DNA from: Akkermansia sp.
GTDB lineage: Bacteria; Verrucomicrobiota; Verrucomicrobiia; Verrucomicrobiales; Akkermansiaceae
Reading direction: 5' to 3'
DNA: 64,000 bases
Assembly: GCA_017435505.1 (NCBI GenBank)
Contig: JAFSEZ010000004.1
Span: forward strand, 53,730-117,729
Below are positions 9,155 through 17,154 of the stretch, piece by piece. The stretch's first letter is position 1. Every line of letters starts with the position of its first letter. The translations under genes were made by a program, and so were the position numbers. The notes below the pieces were generated by a model. It worked only from the letters and a program-made list of their open reading frames with translations. It made no database searches and was not told where the DNA came from.

Positions 9155-10039
9155 TCAATAGTCGCGCTTGAGCAGGTAATCGTTGATGGCAAGCAGGTTT
9201 TCCCGGCGCTTGTCGGAGAATACATCCAGCGCAGCACGGGCAGATGCCGTCAGCTCTCGCGCTTCCGCGCGGGCTTCTTCAATACCCACGAGCGCGGGGT
9301 ATGTGGCCTTTTGCTCGCGGGCATCTTTGCCGATGCTCTTGCCCAGCACCTCCGGGGTGGAGGTGATGTCCAAAATATCATCAATAATCTGGAAAGCCAA
9401 GCCCAAGCATTTACCATAGGCGGTGAGGGCATCCAGCTGTTCTTGGGTGCACCCCGCAGCCATACCGCCCAATCGCAGGGAGGTGGTGATGAGGGCGGTG
9501 GTCTTTCCATTGTGGATGGCTCGCAGGTCTTCTGCGGTAAGTTGGCGTCCCTCGCCTTCCAAATCCAGCACCTGTCCGCCCACCAAGTTGAGACTCCCCG
9601 TCTGGTAGGCCAACTCTGCCACGTAATCGCGCACGTTGTAGCGGTCGTTTTCCGGCACACTGGCCAGCATGGCAAAGGCCTCGGTGAGCAGTGCATCTCC
9701 GGCCAACACGGCTATACCCTCACCAAAGACCTTGTGGTTGGTGGGGCGGCCGCGGCGCAGCTCATCGTCATCCATGCAGGGCAGGTCATCATGAATCAAC
9801 GTGTAGGTGTGCAGTGCTTCCAATGCGCAAGCGGCGTTGAGTGCCACTTCCTCACTGCCTCCGCAGGCTTTGGCTGCTTCCAGGCAAAGCAGAGGGCGTA
9901 TGCGCTTACCACCGGCAAAGATGCTGTAGCGCATAGATTTGTGCAGCGTGGTGGGCGGCACATCTTCTGCGGGCAACAGTTCGTTGAGTCGTTCTTCTAC
10001 CTTGGCAGCTGATTCTTTGATAAGTGTTTTGATATCCAT
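9155..10039 (-). CDS. ispA: Polyprenyl (farnesyl/geranylgeranyl) diphosphate synthase
   Basis: Condenses isopentenyl diphosphate with allylic diphosphates in isoprenoid synthesis. The 294-residue protein has FAGGKRIRPLL, the first aspartate-rich motif LIHDDLPCMDDDELRRGRPTNHK (around residues 82-104) and the second FQIIDDILD. Small-type IspA enzymes have this length and this DDxx(xx)D spacing. The ATG at 10039 precedes MDIKTLIKESA; upstream codons in frame are not family-like. It lies 31 bases downstream of asd. Chain length (C15 or C20) cannot be fixed without modelling residues before the first DD motif. Confidence 0.92.
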   Translation of the reverse strand: MDIKTLIKESAAKVEERLNELLPAEDVPPTTLHKSMRYSIFAGGKRIRPLLCLEAAKACGGSEEVALNAACALEALHTYTLIHDDLPCMDDDELRRGRPTNHKVFGEGIAVLAGDALLTEAFAMLASVPENDRYNVRDYVAELAYQTGSLNLVGGQVLDLEGEGRQLTAEDLRAIHNGKTTALITTSLRLGGMAAGCTQEQLDALTAYGKCLGLAFQIIDDILDITSTPEVLGKSIGKDAREQKATYPALVGIEEARAEARELTASARAALDVFSDKRRENLLAINDYLLKRDY

Positions 10040-10070
10040 GGATGAAAAGGGTAGTTGGGGGGGGATAAGT

Positions 10071-11078
10071 TTAGCGGTTGACGAGAAGTTCTGCAATTTG
10101 CACCGCATTGAGTGCGGCACCCTTGCGTACTTGGTCACCTACGACCCAGAGATTCAGGGCATTGTCGATGGCGATATCCTTGCGGATGCGGCCCACGTAG
10201 CAGGTGTCTCCGTTGGTGGAATCCAAGGGGGTGGGCCACACGCCGGCGGCGGGGTCATCCATCAGCGCGACACCGGGTTTGCCCTCGTAGCAGGAGCGAG
10301 CGCCCTCTACATCCACCTGCTTGTCAAACTGGGCAATGCAGGAGATAGAGTGGCTGCGGTACACGGGAACGCGCACGCAGGTGCAGGTCACCTTGAGTTC
10401 CGGCAAGCCCATAATCTTGCGACCTTCGTTGAGCATCTTGAGTTCTTCCTTGGTGTAGCCGTTGTCTGCAAACTTATCAATCTGGGGCAGCACATTGAAA
10501 GCAATCTGTCGGGGATAGGTGGCGATTTCCACCGGGTGCCCATTGGTAATAGCACGCACTTGGTTTTCCAGCTCAAGAATGCCATGCTGTCCACTGCCGG
10601 ATACGGCTTGGTAGCTGCTGGCGATGATGGCCTTGAGCCCGTAGCGCAGGTGCAGGGGGTAAAGAGCCATCAGGGTGATGATGGTGGTGCAGTTGGGGTT
10701 GGCTATGATGTTGCGGGGATGGTTGAAAGCCGCCTCGGCGTTGATTTCAGGTACAACCAAGGGTACGTCATCATCCTGACGGAAGGCAGAGGAGTTATCA
10801 ATCACCACGCAGCCGCAAGCGCCGGCAATCGGGGCGTATTCGCGGGAAATATCCCCACCTGCGGCAAAGAGCGCGATGTCTACATCATGAAAAGAATCCT
10901 TGGTCAGTTCCTCCACGGTGAGCATTTGCCCGCGGAAAGCAACCTGTTTACCCGCAGAGCGTTTCGATGCCAATAATTTGAGGGAAGCCAGCGGGAATTC
11001 GCGGGTTTCAAGGCAGGAAAGGATTTCGACACCAACAGCACCGGTGGCACCGACGATTGCTACTCTGGGGGTATTCAT
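10071..11078 (-). CDS. asd: Aspartate-semialdehyde dehydrogenase
   Basis: Reduces aspartyl phosphate to aspartate semialdehyde, the branch point to lysine/diaminopimelate, threonine and methionine. The 335-residue protein shows the N-terminal nucleotide-binding VAIVGATGAVGVEIL, the catalytic cysteine in NPNCTT (near residue 128), SSYQAVSGSGQ, and a C-terminal RKDIAIDNALNLWVVGDQVRKGAA motif. Start at ATG 11078, preceded by a leader of about 50 bases and a clear promoter. It heads an asd-ispA-nuclease operon. Confidence 0.96.
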   Translation of the reverse strand: MNTPRVAIVGATGAVGVEILSCLETREFPLASLKLLASKRSAGKQVAFRGQMLTVEELTKDSFHDVDIALFAAGGDISREYAPIAGACGCVVIDNSSAFRQDDDVPLVVPEINAEAAFNHPRNIIANPNCTTIITLMALYPLHLRYGLKAIIASSYQAVSGSGQHGILELENQVRAITNGHPVEIATYPRQIAFNVLPQIDKFADNGYTKEELKMLNEGRKIMGLPELKVTCTCVRVPVYRSHSISCIAQFDKQVDVEGARSCYEGKPGVALMDDPAAGVWPTPLDSTNGDTCYVGRIRKDIAIDNALNLWVVGDQVRKGAALNAVQIAELLVNR

Positions 11079-11131
11079 CTTGGGGTATTGTCTTGTTGTT
11101 CTGTGCCCGCCTGCCGGCGAGCGCGCACGCG

Positions 11132-11159
11132 AGTATACTCTATTTGCCGTAAATATCAA
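11132..11159 (-). promoter_or_regulatory. Sigma70-type promoter of asd
   Basis: Reading on the minus strand: TTGATA, 16 bases, TATACT. It ends about 53 bases before the asd ATG, giving a conventional leader with a GC-rich dyad, in contrast to the very short leaders of many genes here. The leader is too short for a lysine riboswitch. Confidence 0.65.
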
Positions 11160-11203
11160 GTGTTAATTTTATGTATGCTTGCCTTTGTGCTTGAAAGTAA
11201 ATA

Positions 11204-11242
11204 ATCAAATCTCCGCTTGCCTTGAAAGAAGACAAGCGGAGA
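11204..11242 (-). terminator. Terminator after the exported thioredoxin gene
   Basis: A perfect 10-bp stem (11210-11219 with 11233-11242) has a 13-base loop. On the minus strand it is followed by an A/T-rich tract (ATTTGATTATTT) with an imperfect T run. It lies 28 bases after the thioredoxin-family stop codon. Confidence 0.6.
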
Positions 11243-11269
11243 CTGTGTAAACGATGCTACAGGCAGCTC

Positions 11270-11899
11270 TTACTTTTTGTCAATGGTGTATTTTTTCCAA
11301 TTCAGTACAATGGTACCATGGTCGGAGATGATGATGTTGCCTGCCTTGTCCACAATGACGGCTCCGGGAATGCCGCGCGGCGGTTTGTTGCCGGGGATGC
11401 TCGCGACTCCCTTGGAACTTTGCCAAGTGGCAGGAAAATCCACTTTGTACTTGTCAACGTATTCTTTCACCTTCTTTTCATTTTGGTCTGCGCCAACAAG
11501 GATGAGTTCTACTTTTCCGCTCTTTTGGATGTCGGCATATTCCTTCACGATATCGGGCATGAGCTTGCGGCAGGGCGGACACCAGCTGGCAGAGTACAGG
11601 TATATATAATAGTCTGCTTTAAGGTTGGGTTTTCCGCTTACAAACTTAATTTCTTTGAGCGCCTTTGCCACAGATGAGGACTCATTGTCGGTCTCGGAGC
11701 ATGCTCCACCGGCGCAGTTTGTGCTTTCTGTTACGGTGGTGGTGCAGTTGGAGCCGCTGCAAGTACCCGTTTGGGCGAATTGCTTGATTTGATTGTCGGC
11801 GGCTTGCACCAAGCTATCGAATGCGGTCTGCGAGAACGCGAGCGAGCTGCTTGCTGCAAGTACTGTGGTGGCGAAAAGATGGAAGATGTGCTTTTTCAT
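11270..11899 (-). CDS. Exported thioredoxin-like protein with extra cysteine pairs
   Basis: A 209-residue periplasmic thiol-disulfide protein. It has a cleavable signal peptide (about residues 1-23), then a linker with two C-x4-C pairs (C47/C52 and C62/C67). A thioredoxin-like domain follows, with the redox motif SASWCPPCRK (cysteines at 107 and 110) and the cis-proline region PPRGIPGAVIVD. The layout resembles nucleoredoxin/TryX-like and TlpA/ResA-like reductases. The additional cysteine pairs are unusual and could relay electrons or bind metal. It has its own short-leader promoter and terminator, so it is monocistronic. The substrate is unknown. Confidence 0.85.
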   Translation of the reverse strand: MKKHIFHLFATTVLAASSSLAFSQTAFDSLVQAADNQIKQFAQTGTCSGSNCTTTVTESTNCAGGACSETDNESSSVAKALKEIKFVSGKPNLKADYYIYLYSASWCPPCRKLMPDIVKEYADIQKSGKVELILVGADQNEKKVKEYVDKYKVDFPATWQSSKGVASIPGNKPPRGIPGAVIVDKAGNIIISDHGTIVLNWKKYTIDKK

Positions 11900-11910
11900 G
11901 ATACGTGCTT

Positions 11911-11939
11911 ATTCTAAAATATCCGGCGCGGGATGTAAA
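11911..11939 (-). promoter_or_regulatory. Promoter of the exported thioredoxin gene, very short leader
   Basis: Minus strand: TTTACA, 17 bases, TAGAAT, then 11 bases to the ATG. With initiation about 7 bases after the -10 box, the leader is only about 4-5 bases. Confidence 0.65.
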
Positions 11940-11969
11940 GGCGATTTTGAGACTCTTTCCGGAAATTCA

Positions 11970-12953
11970 TCAGGCAAGACAGCCGGGGCAATTTCTGACC
12001 CAATGAGCAGGGAAGATTTCTATCAACTCCGGCGTGTGGTCGGTGAGGCAGAGCTCTGCCTTGCCGATGGTGTTGCGGGGGCGGAAGGCGCAGCCGCACA
12101 CGGGCTCCCGCAGGGTGGGGGGGAGCCCGGGAATGGTGCAGAGGGGCTCTCCTTTGTTCTTATGGGCGGGGATGGATGCCATGAGCGCTCTGGTATATGC
12201 ATGGCGCGGGTGTGCCAGTAATTCTGCTGCCGGGGCACTTTCCACAATGCTGCCAGCATACATGACTTGGATACGGTGGGCGTATTCCTTGACTACGCCC
12301 AAATCGTGCGTGATGAGGATGATAGCCGTGCCAAGCTCTTGCTGGCGAGCACGCAGGAGGTCTAAAACCTGCTTTTGCACGGTTACATCCAAGGCGGTCG
12401 TGGGTTCATCTGCAATGAGAATTTGCGGGCGGGTGATGAGAGCCATGGCAATCATTACGCGTTGGCGCATGCCACCGGAAAATTCGTGAGGGTAGGAGCG
12501 TGCGCGATCTGCCGGATTGGGGATGCCGGTGCGAGCCAGTTCTTCCACCGCCATAGCGCGGGCTTCTTTCCGGCTGAGCCCATGGTGCAGCACGAGAGGC
12601 TCGGCTACTTGGTCGCCAATGGTCATGCAGGGATTCAGGCAGGTCATGGGGTCCTGAAAAATCATGGAGATACGCTTGCCCCGCAAGGCTTGTTTCTCTT
12701 TTTCCGGTAGGTGCAGCAGGTTGCGCCCATCCAAGAGCGCTTCTGCTTGCGGGTTGATGCGAGCCGGGGGCTCCGGTAATAATCCCATGATGGCAGAGCA
12801 AGTCACTGATTTTCCGGAGCCGGATTCCCCCACGATTCCCAGAGTCTCGCCGGCCCGGAGGTCGAAATTGACATCATTGACGGCGTAGTTGATGCCGGCA
12901 CGTGTATGGAACTCGATGCTTAGATTGCGTATGCGAAGAAGCGGAGCGGTCAT
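11970..12953 (-). CDS. dppD: Peptide/nickel-type ABC transporter ATP-binding protein
   Basis: ATP-hydrolysing subunit of a DppD/OppD-type importer. The 327-residue protein has Walker A GESGSGKS near residue 39, Q-loop MIFQDPMTCLNP, signature EFSGGMRQRVMIAMAL, Walker B ILIADEPTTALD and H-loop LITHD. It also has the C-terminal oligopeptide-family tail HPRHAYTRALMASIP and a Cys-containing FRPR segment. No permease, partner ATPase or binding protein is adjacent, so the rest of the transporter must be elsewhere. It follows the exonuclease gene by 7 bases in a four-gene minus-strand run. Confidence 0.88.
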   Translation of the reverse strand: MTAPLLRIRNLSIEFHTRAGINYAVNDVNFDLRAGETLGIVGESGSGKSVTCSAIMGLLPEPPARINPQAEALLDGRNLLHLPEKEKQALRGKRISMIFQDPMTCLNPCMTIGDQVAEPLVLHHGLSRKEARAMAVEELARTGIPNPADRARSYPHEFSGGMRQRVMIAMALITRPQILIADEPTTALDVTVQKQVLDLLRARQQELGTAIILITHDLGVVKEYAHRIQVMYAGSIVESAPAAELLAHPRHAYTRALMASIPAHKNKGEPLCTIPGLPPTLREPVCGCAFRPRNTIGKAELCLTDHTPELIEIFPAHWVRNCPGCLA

Positions 12954-12960
12954 GGCAAAA

Positions 12961-13563
12961 TCAGCGGTCTTTGATGGCGAATGGGATGAGTTCGGGGGTG
13001 GATTGCCCCATATTCAGCTCCCGCACCAAAAGACGCAACAGGAGCAGCGAGGCAGCGGCATCAAACAGCGCATCGTGCCAGCTTTTGCCGGGTACGAGCG
13101 CTTCTATTTCCGGCTCTAGGTAGCACAGGCGGCAAAGAGCCCCCAGGGAGTAATCTCCCTGTCCGGGAATGGCTTTGCGAGCCAAGGCCAGAGTGTCCAA
13201 CCAAGGGGTGAAGCCGTGGCCGGGGAATGCGCTCAGGAAACGAGCCTCGGTGGCGGGGTTATGGCCCACAACCATGCAGCCACTCATCATGCGCTTGATA
13301 TCAGGCCAGAGTGATGAGAATTCCGGCGCGTTGCGCAATACATCATTCGTGATACCATGTACCTTGGCGGCGCTCCAACGCACGGGGCGAGGGCATGCTA
13401 TGTAGGAGGTGAAACATTGCATCTCTCCGAACAAAGACTCTGCCCGCACGATGCCTACCTGCACCGGGCAATCTGTCTCGCCCGGTGCTGCCCCTGCAGA
13501 TTCGAAGTCGATAGCGGCGCACGGGATTTGCCCTAGGGGCATCTGCATCAGGCTTTCACCCAT
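12961..13563 (-). CDS. DnaQ-like 3'-5' exonuclease (DEDDh)
   Basis: A 200-residue single-domain exonuclease. The DEDDh residues are visible as IDFESAG (D and E of motif I), VVGHN plus the following region (motif II), and WHDALFDA (motif III His and Asp). KVHGI is the usual motif near residue 68. Two starts are possible: ATG at 13563, or ATG at 13548 overlapping the previous stop as TGATG, which would couple translation. It resembles the PolC/epsilon-type or RNase T-type domain but is not fused to a polymerase. The substrate is unknown. Confidence 0.82.
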   Translation of the reverse strand: MGESLMQMPLGQIPCAAIDFESAGAAPGETDCPVQVGIVRAESLFGEMQCFTSYIACPRPVRWSAAKVHGITNDVLRNAPEFSSLWPDIKRMMSGCMVVGHNPATEARFLSAFPGHGFTPWLDTLALARKAIPGQGDYSLGALCRLCYLEPEIEALVPGKSWHDALFDAAASLLLLRLLVRELNMGQSTPELIPFAIKDR

Positions 13564-14861
13564 GAGCGTGCTTGTTTCATCTCGGCGCAGAGCGCTGCAT
13601 AATCACAGGTCAGGAATTCACCATCATGGTACAGTTCCTTGCCATCTACCACGGTGAGTCGATTTTCCAATCCGGTGGCAGCATACACGATATTGGAAAC
13701 GATGTTGTGCACGGGCTGCATATTGGGTGTGGTGAGATCCAGCGCGATGAAGTCTGCGCGCATGCCGGGTTCAAGTGTGCCGATGAGCGGCTCGTGCAGG
13801 GCATCGGAGCCACCGCGGGTGGCCATATCCAATGCCAATTGTGCCGGGCTTGCGGTGGGAGAAAGGTTGTGTACTTTGTGCAGAAGGCTTGCTAAGTACA
13901 TTTCACGCAACATGTTTTGAGCATTGTTGCTGGCAGGGCCATCTGTACCGAGCCCCAGACCGATGTTGCGGGTAGCTATGGCAGGTATGGGTGCTACACC
14001 GCTGGCCAATTTCATGTTGGATGCCGGGTTGTGCACAACGGCACAGCGGTTCTCTGCCAGCATATCCAGTTCTTCCTCGTTGGCATGTACCACATGGAAG
14101 AATGTACTGTCCGGTTGCAGCAGCCCCAAGCTTTCACAATATGCAATCGGTCGTTTGCCGAAGCGTTGCAGGCATGTTTCCGTTTCGTTGGCTGTCTCTG
14201 CCAAGTGCATGCCGAATATCGCGCCGGTTTCATCTGCCAAAGCTCGGCATTCCTGTAATAGCTCCGGCGTGGTGGTGTAGGGAGCATGCGGCAACACGGA
14301 CATGCGAATGCGTGGGTGATTCTTCCATTCTTCCGCATAGCGGCGCACGCGAGCCATGTAGCCTGCTTTGTCTTGCGCAGAGAGGGAGGGAAAGAATTGT
14401 GTGACACTCTCGCCCAGTACCGCGCGCATTCCCATGGCATCTGCTGCGCGGAATACGCTATCCTCCAGCATATACATGTCGTAGCAGGCGGTGGTGCCGG
14501 TGCGTATCATTTCTGCCATACTGAAGCGAGCGCCCAATTCTACCAATTCGGGGGTGAGCTTTGCTTCTTGCGGGAAAATATCCTTGGTGAGCCAATCCAT
14601 GAGTGCTTTGTCATCGGAATAGCCGCGCAGCAGGCTCATGGACACGTGAGTGTGGGCATTGATGAGGCCGGGCATGATGACAGAAGCCCCCATATTCACG
14701 CGGCGAGCATCCGGGTAGAGTATTTCCAGCATGTCTGCATGCCCCACGCAGAGGATGCTGTTGCCGCTGATAGCAACGGCTCCGCCGCGGATGATATCTC
14801 GCCCCTCGTTTTGCGTGACTACGTAATCAGCTGTGTAGAGCGTATCGCATTTGTTTTCCAT
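13548..14861 (-). CDS. mtaD: Amidohydrolase, MTA/S-adenosylhomocysteine deaminase-type
   Basis: A zinc-dependent amidohydrolase of the AtzA/TrzN/MtaD subgroup, probably deaminating 5'-methylthioadenosine or S-adenosylhomocysteine. It shows the metal-binding HTHVSMSLLRG, a further histidine in GMHLAETANE, VVHANEEELDM, and the metal Asp in GLGTDGPASNN. A C-terminal composite beta domain carries VVDGKELYHDGEF. An ATG three codons earlier (14870) is also possible; 14861 starts at MENKCDTLYTADYVV, closer to family N-termini. It is in a run with the membrane protein upstream and the exonuclease downstream, which overlaps its stop. Confidence 0.87.
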   Translation of the reverse strand: MENKCDTLYTADYVVTQNEGRDIIRGGAVAISGNSILCVGHADMLEILYPDARRVNMGASVIMPGLINAHTHVSMSLLRGYSDDKALMDWLTKDIFPQEAKLTPELVELGARFSMAEMIRTGTTACYDMYMLEDSVFRAADAMGMRAVLGESVTQFFPSLSAQDKAGYMARVRRYAEEWKNHPRIRMSVLPHAPYTTTPELLQECRALADETGAIFGMHLAETANETETCLQRFGKRPIAYCESLGLLQPDSTFFHVVHANEEELDMLAENRCAVVHNPASNMKLASGVAPIPAIATRNIGLGLGTDGPASNNAQNMLREMYLASLLHKVHNLSPTASPAQLALDMATRGGSDALHEPLIGTLEPGMRADFIALDLTTPNMQPVHNIVSNIVYAATGLENRLTVVDGKELYHDGEFLTCDYAALCAEMKQARSWVKA

Positions 14862-14891
14862 GAAGTGCATAGCCGAAGAAAAGAAGAAGAT

Positions 14892-15485
14892 TTACCAGAA
14901 AAGAATGGCACAAAGTAGGATGAGCCCCCCATAGACCAAGCCACACCACGCGCCCACGCGGTATACTCCGGCGTGTGTGCTGAGCCATGTTGCCCAATCG
15001 CGGAAAAGATAGGGCTTGGCCACCCAGAACATAGCCACGGTGAGCACCGGATACCACCAGATGGGAATGAGTAGGCGGGTGAGCGGTTCTTTGAGGAAAG
15101 CTGCGCTGAGCGGAACAATGGCCATGAGTAGGAGAAACATGCCCAATGCGCGGGGAAGAAGATTTTCCTTGCACATGCTGCTCATCACAAACCAGATGAT
15201 GGGGCACAAAATGAGCAAGATGCCACGCATATTATTGAATTCAAACAAATCCATGCGCAGGGGATTCCACTCGGCATCGAACAACAACAACGCTACCCAG
15301 ATAAAATCAATCCCCAGCAAAATCTGCCCGGCTTTGGTGGCTTTGTGCGCGCTGGTGAGCAGTTGCATGCACTCGCCGGGTTTGATGATGGCTATCAGGT
15401 GAAGGACAATAAGTACCATCCCCATGATGATGCCGGCTGTCGGGAGCGAAAGCTGCTCGTATGCGTGTATGTGTTGCTCGTACAT
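14892..15485 (-). CDS. Multi-pass membrane protein of unknown function
   Basis: A 197-residue hydrophobic protein with about six predicted membrane segments (near residues 16-36, 52-70, 88-104, 112-130, 140-157 and 175-197). No enzymatic motif is recognisable. The start is supported by a promoter 11 bases upstream. It is first in the run membrane protein, mtaD, exonuclease, dppD. I do not recognise the family. Confidence 0.75.
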   Translation of the reverse strand: MYEQHIHAYEQLSLPTAGIIMGMVLIVLHLIAIIKPGECMQLLTSAHKATKAGQILLGIDFIWVALLLFDAEWNPLRMDLFEFNNMRGILLILCPIIWFVMSSMCKENLLPRALGMFLLLMAIVPLSAAFLKEPLTRLLIPIWWYPVLTVAMFWVAKPYLFRDWATWLSTHAGVYRVGAWCGLVYGGLILLCAILFW

Positions 15486-15496
15486 GTCTGTAGGTT

Positions 15497-15525
15497 ATCC
15501 TATCGGGTTTCTGCTCAAGTGGCAA
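15497..15525 (-). promoter_or_regulatory. Promoter of the membrane-protein operon, very short leader
   Basis: Minus strand: TTGCCA, 17 bases, TAGGAT, then 11 bases to the ATG at 15485. No ribosome site fits in the remaining leader. Confidence 0.6.
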
Positions 15526-15571
15526 GTGCAAATCAGGACAGTTCCCAATTTCAGCTTGTGCCGAAATGAAT

Positions 15572-16300
15572 TCACTCCAGCCCCAAGATTTCCTTAATTT
15601 GCTTGAGCGGCTTTTCCGGCCAAAACTTGTTAGCTGCCGGGCTGGCCGGACTGGGATGCAGGATGGTGCCAAGGGTAAATTGGCGATGAGGAAGAGTCGC
15701 TGCGGCAAGTTCCATTTGTTTGAGCGCATAGCCGCCTACACCAATGAGGTATTGCGGCTCAAGAATCTCGATAAGACGCACCAAATGCCGCTGGCAGGCA
15801 GCATCAATCCGGGCTACTTGTTCCTTGGGCAGCTGGGTAGGTGTGATGTTTGCGCCGCTTTCGCTCATCCAGATGAGGGGGCAGTAGTTTGCTACATACG
15901 ACTCTGCAAAAAAGGCCTCTGCGCTGCCGTACATTTCCTCGAATAATCCCCACAGTCGCCGCCCGCTGACTTCTGAGCGCGGACAGGAAAATCCCTGGAT
16001 GGGCCGCTTGGGGTGGGTGGCCGGGGGCTGCGCAATGGGAGCACTGATACCCATCCACAGGGTCACGGCTGCAATCTCTCCAAAAGGTACACCTGTTTGG
16101 GCCATGCCAAAGGGACCGGGATTCATGCCCAGGTAGAGGACTTTTTTCTTGCCGGTTGCAAACTTGCGGATGTAGGCCTCGTGCCCGGCCCATGCATAGG
16201 TGAGCGGATTGTAGGTATAGGCTACGGGGGCATCAAATGTCAATTTTTCCATCGATGCGGATAATTCGCGCGCTGCTGCAATAACATCTTCTGTGTGCAT
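15572..16300 (-). CDS. SMUG1-type single-strand-selective uracil-DNA glycosylase
   Basis: Removes uracil and related lesions from DNA in base excision repair. The 242-residue protein carries the distinctive SMUG1 motif GMNPGPFGMAQTGVPFG at 58-74 (with the catalytic-site Asn60), GFSCPRSEVSGRRLW, and the C-terminal HPSPASPAANKFW motif with the conserved His. SMUG1 is best known from animals; bacterial members are sparsely distributed. The start is fixed by a promoter whose -10 lies 6 bases before the ATG. Its promoter is back-to-back with that of parA. Confidence 0.88.
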   Translation of the reverse strand: MHTEDVIAAARELSASMEKLTFDAPVAYTYNPLTYAWAGHEAYIRKFATGKKKVLYLGMNPGPFGMAQTGVPFGEIAAVTLWMGISAPIAQPPATHPKRPIQGFSCPRSEVSGRRLWGLFEEMYGSAEAFFAESYVANYCPLIWMSESGANITPTQLPKEQVARIDAACQRHLVRLIEILEPQYLIGVGGYALKQMELAAATLPHRQFTLGTILHPSPASPAANKFWPEKPLKQIKEILGLE

Positions 16301-16306
16301 GCGCTC

Positions 16307-16335
16307 AGTCTAGCACAGAGCTACTGTCATGGCAA
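16307..16335 (-). promoter_or_regulatory. Promoter of the SMUG1 gene, predicted leaderless
   Basis: Minus strand: TTGCCA, 17 bases, TAGACT, then only 6 bases (GAGCGC) to the ATG at 16300. Transcription should begin at or within a base of the start codon. Confidence 0.7.
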
Positions 16336-16347
16336 CAAAATATCGGC

Positions 16348-16376
16348 TTGAAAACCGTGTGCGTTTCCTGTATAAT
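16348..16376 (+). promoter_or_regulatory. Promoter of parA, predicted leaderless
   Basis: TTGAAA, 17 bases, perfect TATAAT, then 7 bases to the GTG at 16384. The +1 base would be the G of the start codon. It is divergent from the SMUG1 promoter inside an 83-base gap. Confidence 0.8.
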
Positions 16377-16383
16377 CCTGCGC

Positions 16384-17148
16384 GTGAAAGTTATTGCCAT
16401 AGCAAACCAGAAGGGTGGAGTAGGTAAGACCACCACGGCGGTCAACCTCTCAGCTGCGCTGGCTCAGCGAGGAAAACGCGTGTTGCTTATTGATGTGGAT
16501 TCTCAGGCTAATGCCTCATCGGCCTTGGGAATTGAAGCCTCCAGCGAGGAGAGTATTTACCAGGCTCTCATCGGCAATCGGCTGATGGAAGAACTTATCA
16601 TGCCAACACACCGCCGCAATCTTTCTATCATTCCTGCACACATGGATTTATCCGGTGTGGAAGTGGAACTCACCCAAAATGGCACGCATACCACCTGCAT
16701 GCGGGATGCTATGGCCGGCTTGCGTGGTAGCGATTTTTACGACTATGTGTTTTTGGATACGCCACCCTCGCTGGGGGTGTTGATGACATCCTCTCTCTGC
16801 GCATGTGATGAGGTGCTTACACCGATGCAGTGCGAGTTCCTGAGCTTGGATGGTTTGTCTAAAATATTGTACGTAATCGAGCAGATTCATGATAGTGGCG
16901 CCAATCCGAACCTGGTGCATGAAGGGGTGCTCATGACCATGTACAATAACACCAATCTGGCCAATCAGGTGATTGCTCAGGTGCGGGATAATCTGCCCGA
17001 TAAGATTTACTCCACCGTCATTCCTCGCTCTGTGCGCGTGGGCGAAGCTCCCAGCTTCGGTAAGACCGTGATTGAACACGATCCGTACGGTACTGCTTCT
17101 TTAGCATACCAAAATGCAGCCAAAGAGTTCATCAGTCGTCATCGTTGA
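16384..17148 (+). CDS. parA: ParA/Soj family chromosome-partitioning ATPase
   Basis: A DNA-binding ATPase that positions replication origins or other cargo. The 254-residue protein has the deviant Walker A KGGVGKTTT, Walker A' LLIDVDSQANAS, Walker B FLDTPPSLG, and the typical C-terminal VPRSVRVGEAPSFGKTV region seen here as IPRSVRVGEAPSFGK. Start is GTG 16384, because the codons upstream overlap the promoter. No parB follows; comF begins 6 bases downstream, so the ParB partner, if any, is elsewhere. Its size and motifs match chromosomal Soj rather than plasmid ParA with an HTH. Confidence 0.9.
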   Translation: MKVIAIANQKGGVGKTTTAVNLSAALAQRGKRVLLIDVDSQANASSALGIEASSEESIYQALIGNRLMEELIMPTHRRNLSIIPAHMDLSGVEVELTQNGTHTTCMRDAMAGLRGSDFYDYVFLDTPPSLGVLMTSSLCACDEVLTPMQCEFLSLDGLSKILYVIEQIHDSGANPNLVHEGVLMTMYNNTNLANQVIAQVRDNLPDKIYSTVIPRSVRVGEAPSFGKTVIEHDPYGTASLAYQNAAKEFISRHR

Positions 17149-17154
17149 TGAATC

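Noticed and set aside
9089..10012. Plus-strand frame of 307 codons
   Set aside because: It is antisense to the polyprenyl synthase gene and has no recognisable features.
11079..11131. Lysine riboswitch before asd
   Set aside because: The leader between the predicted promoter and ATG is only about 50 bases, far too short.
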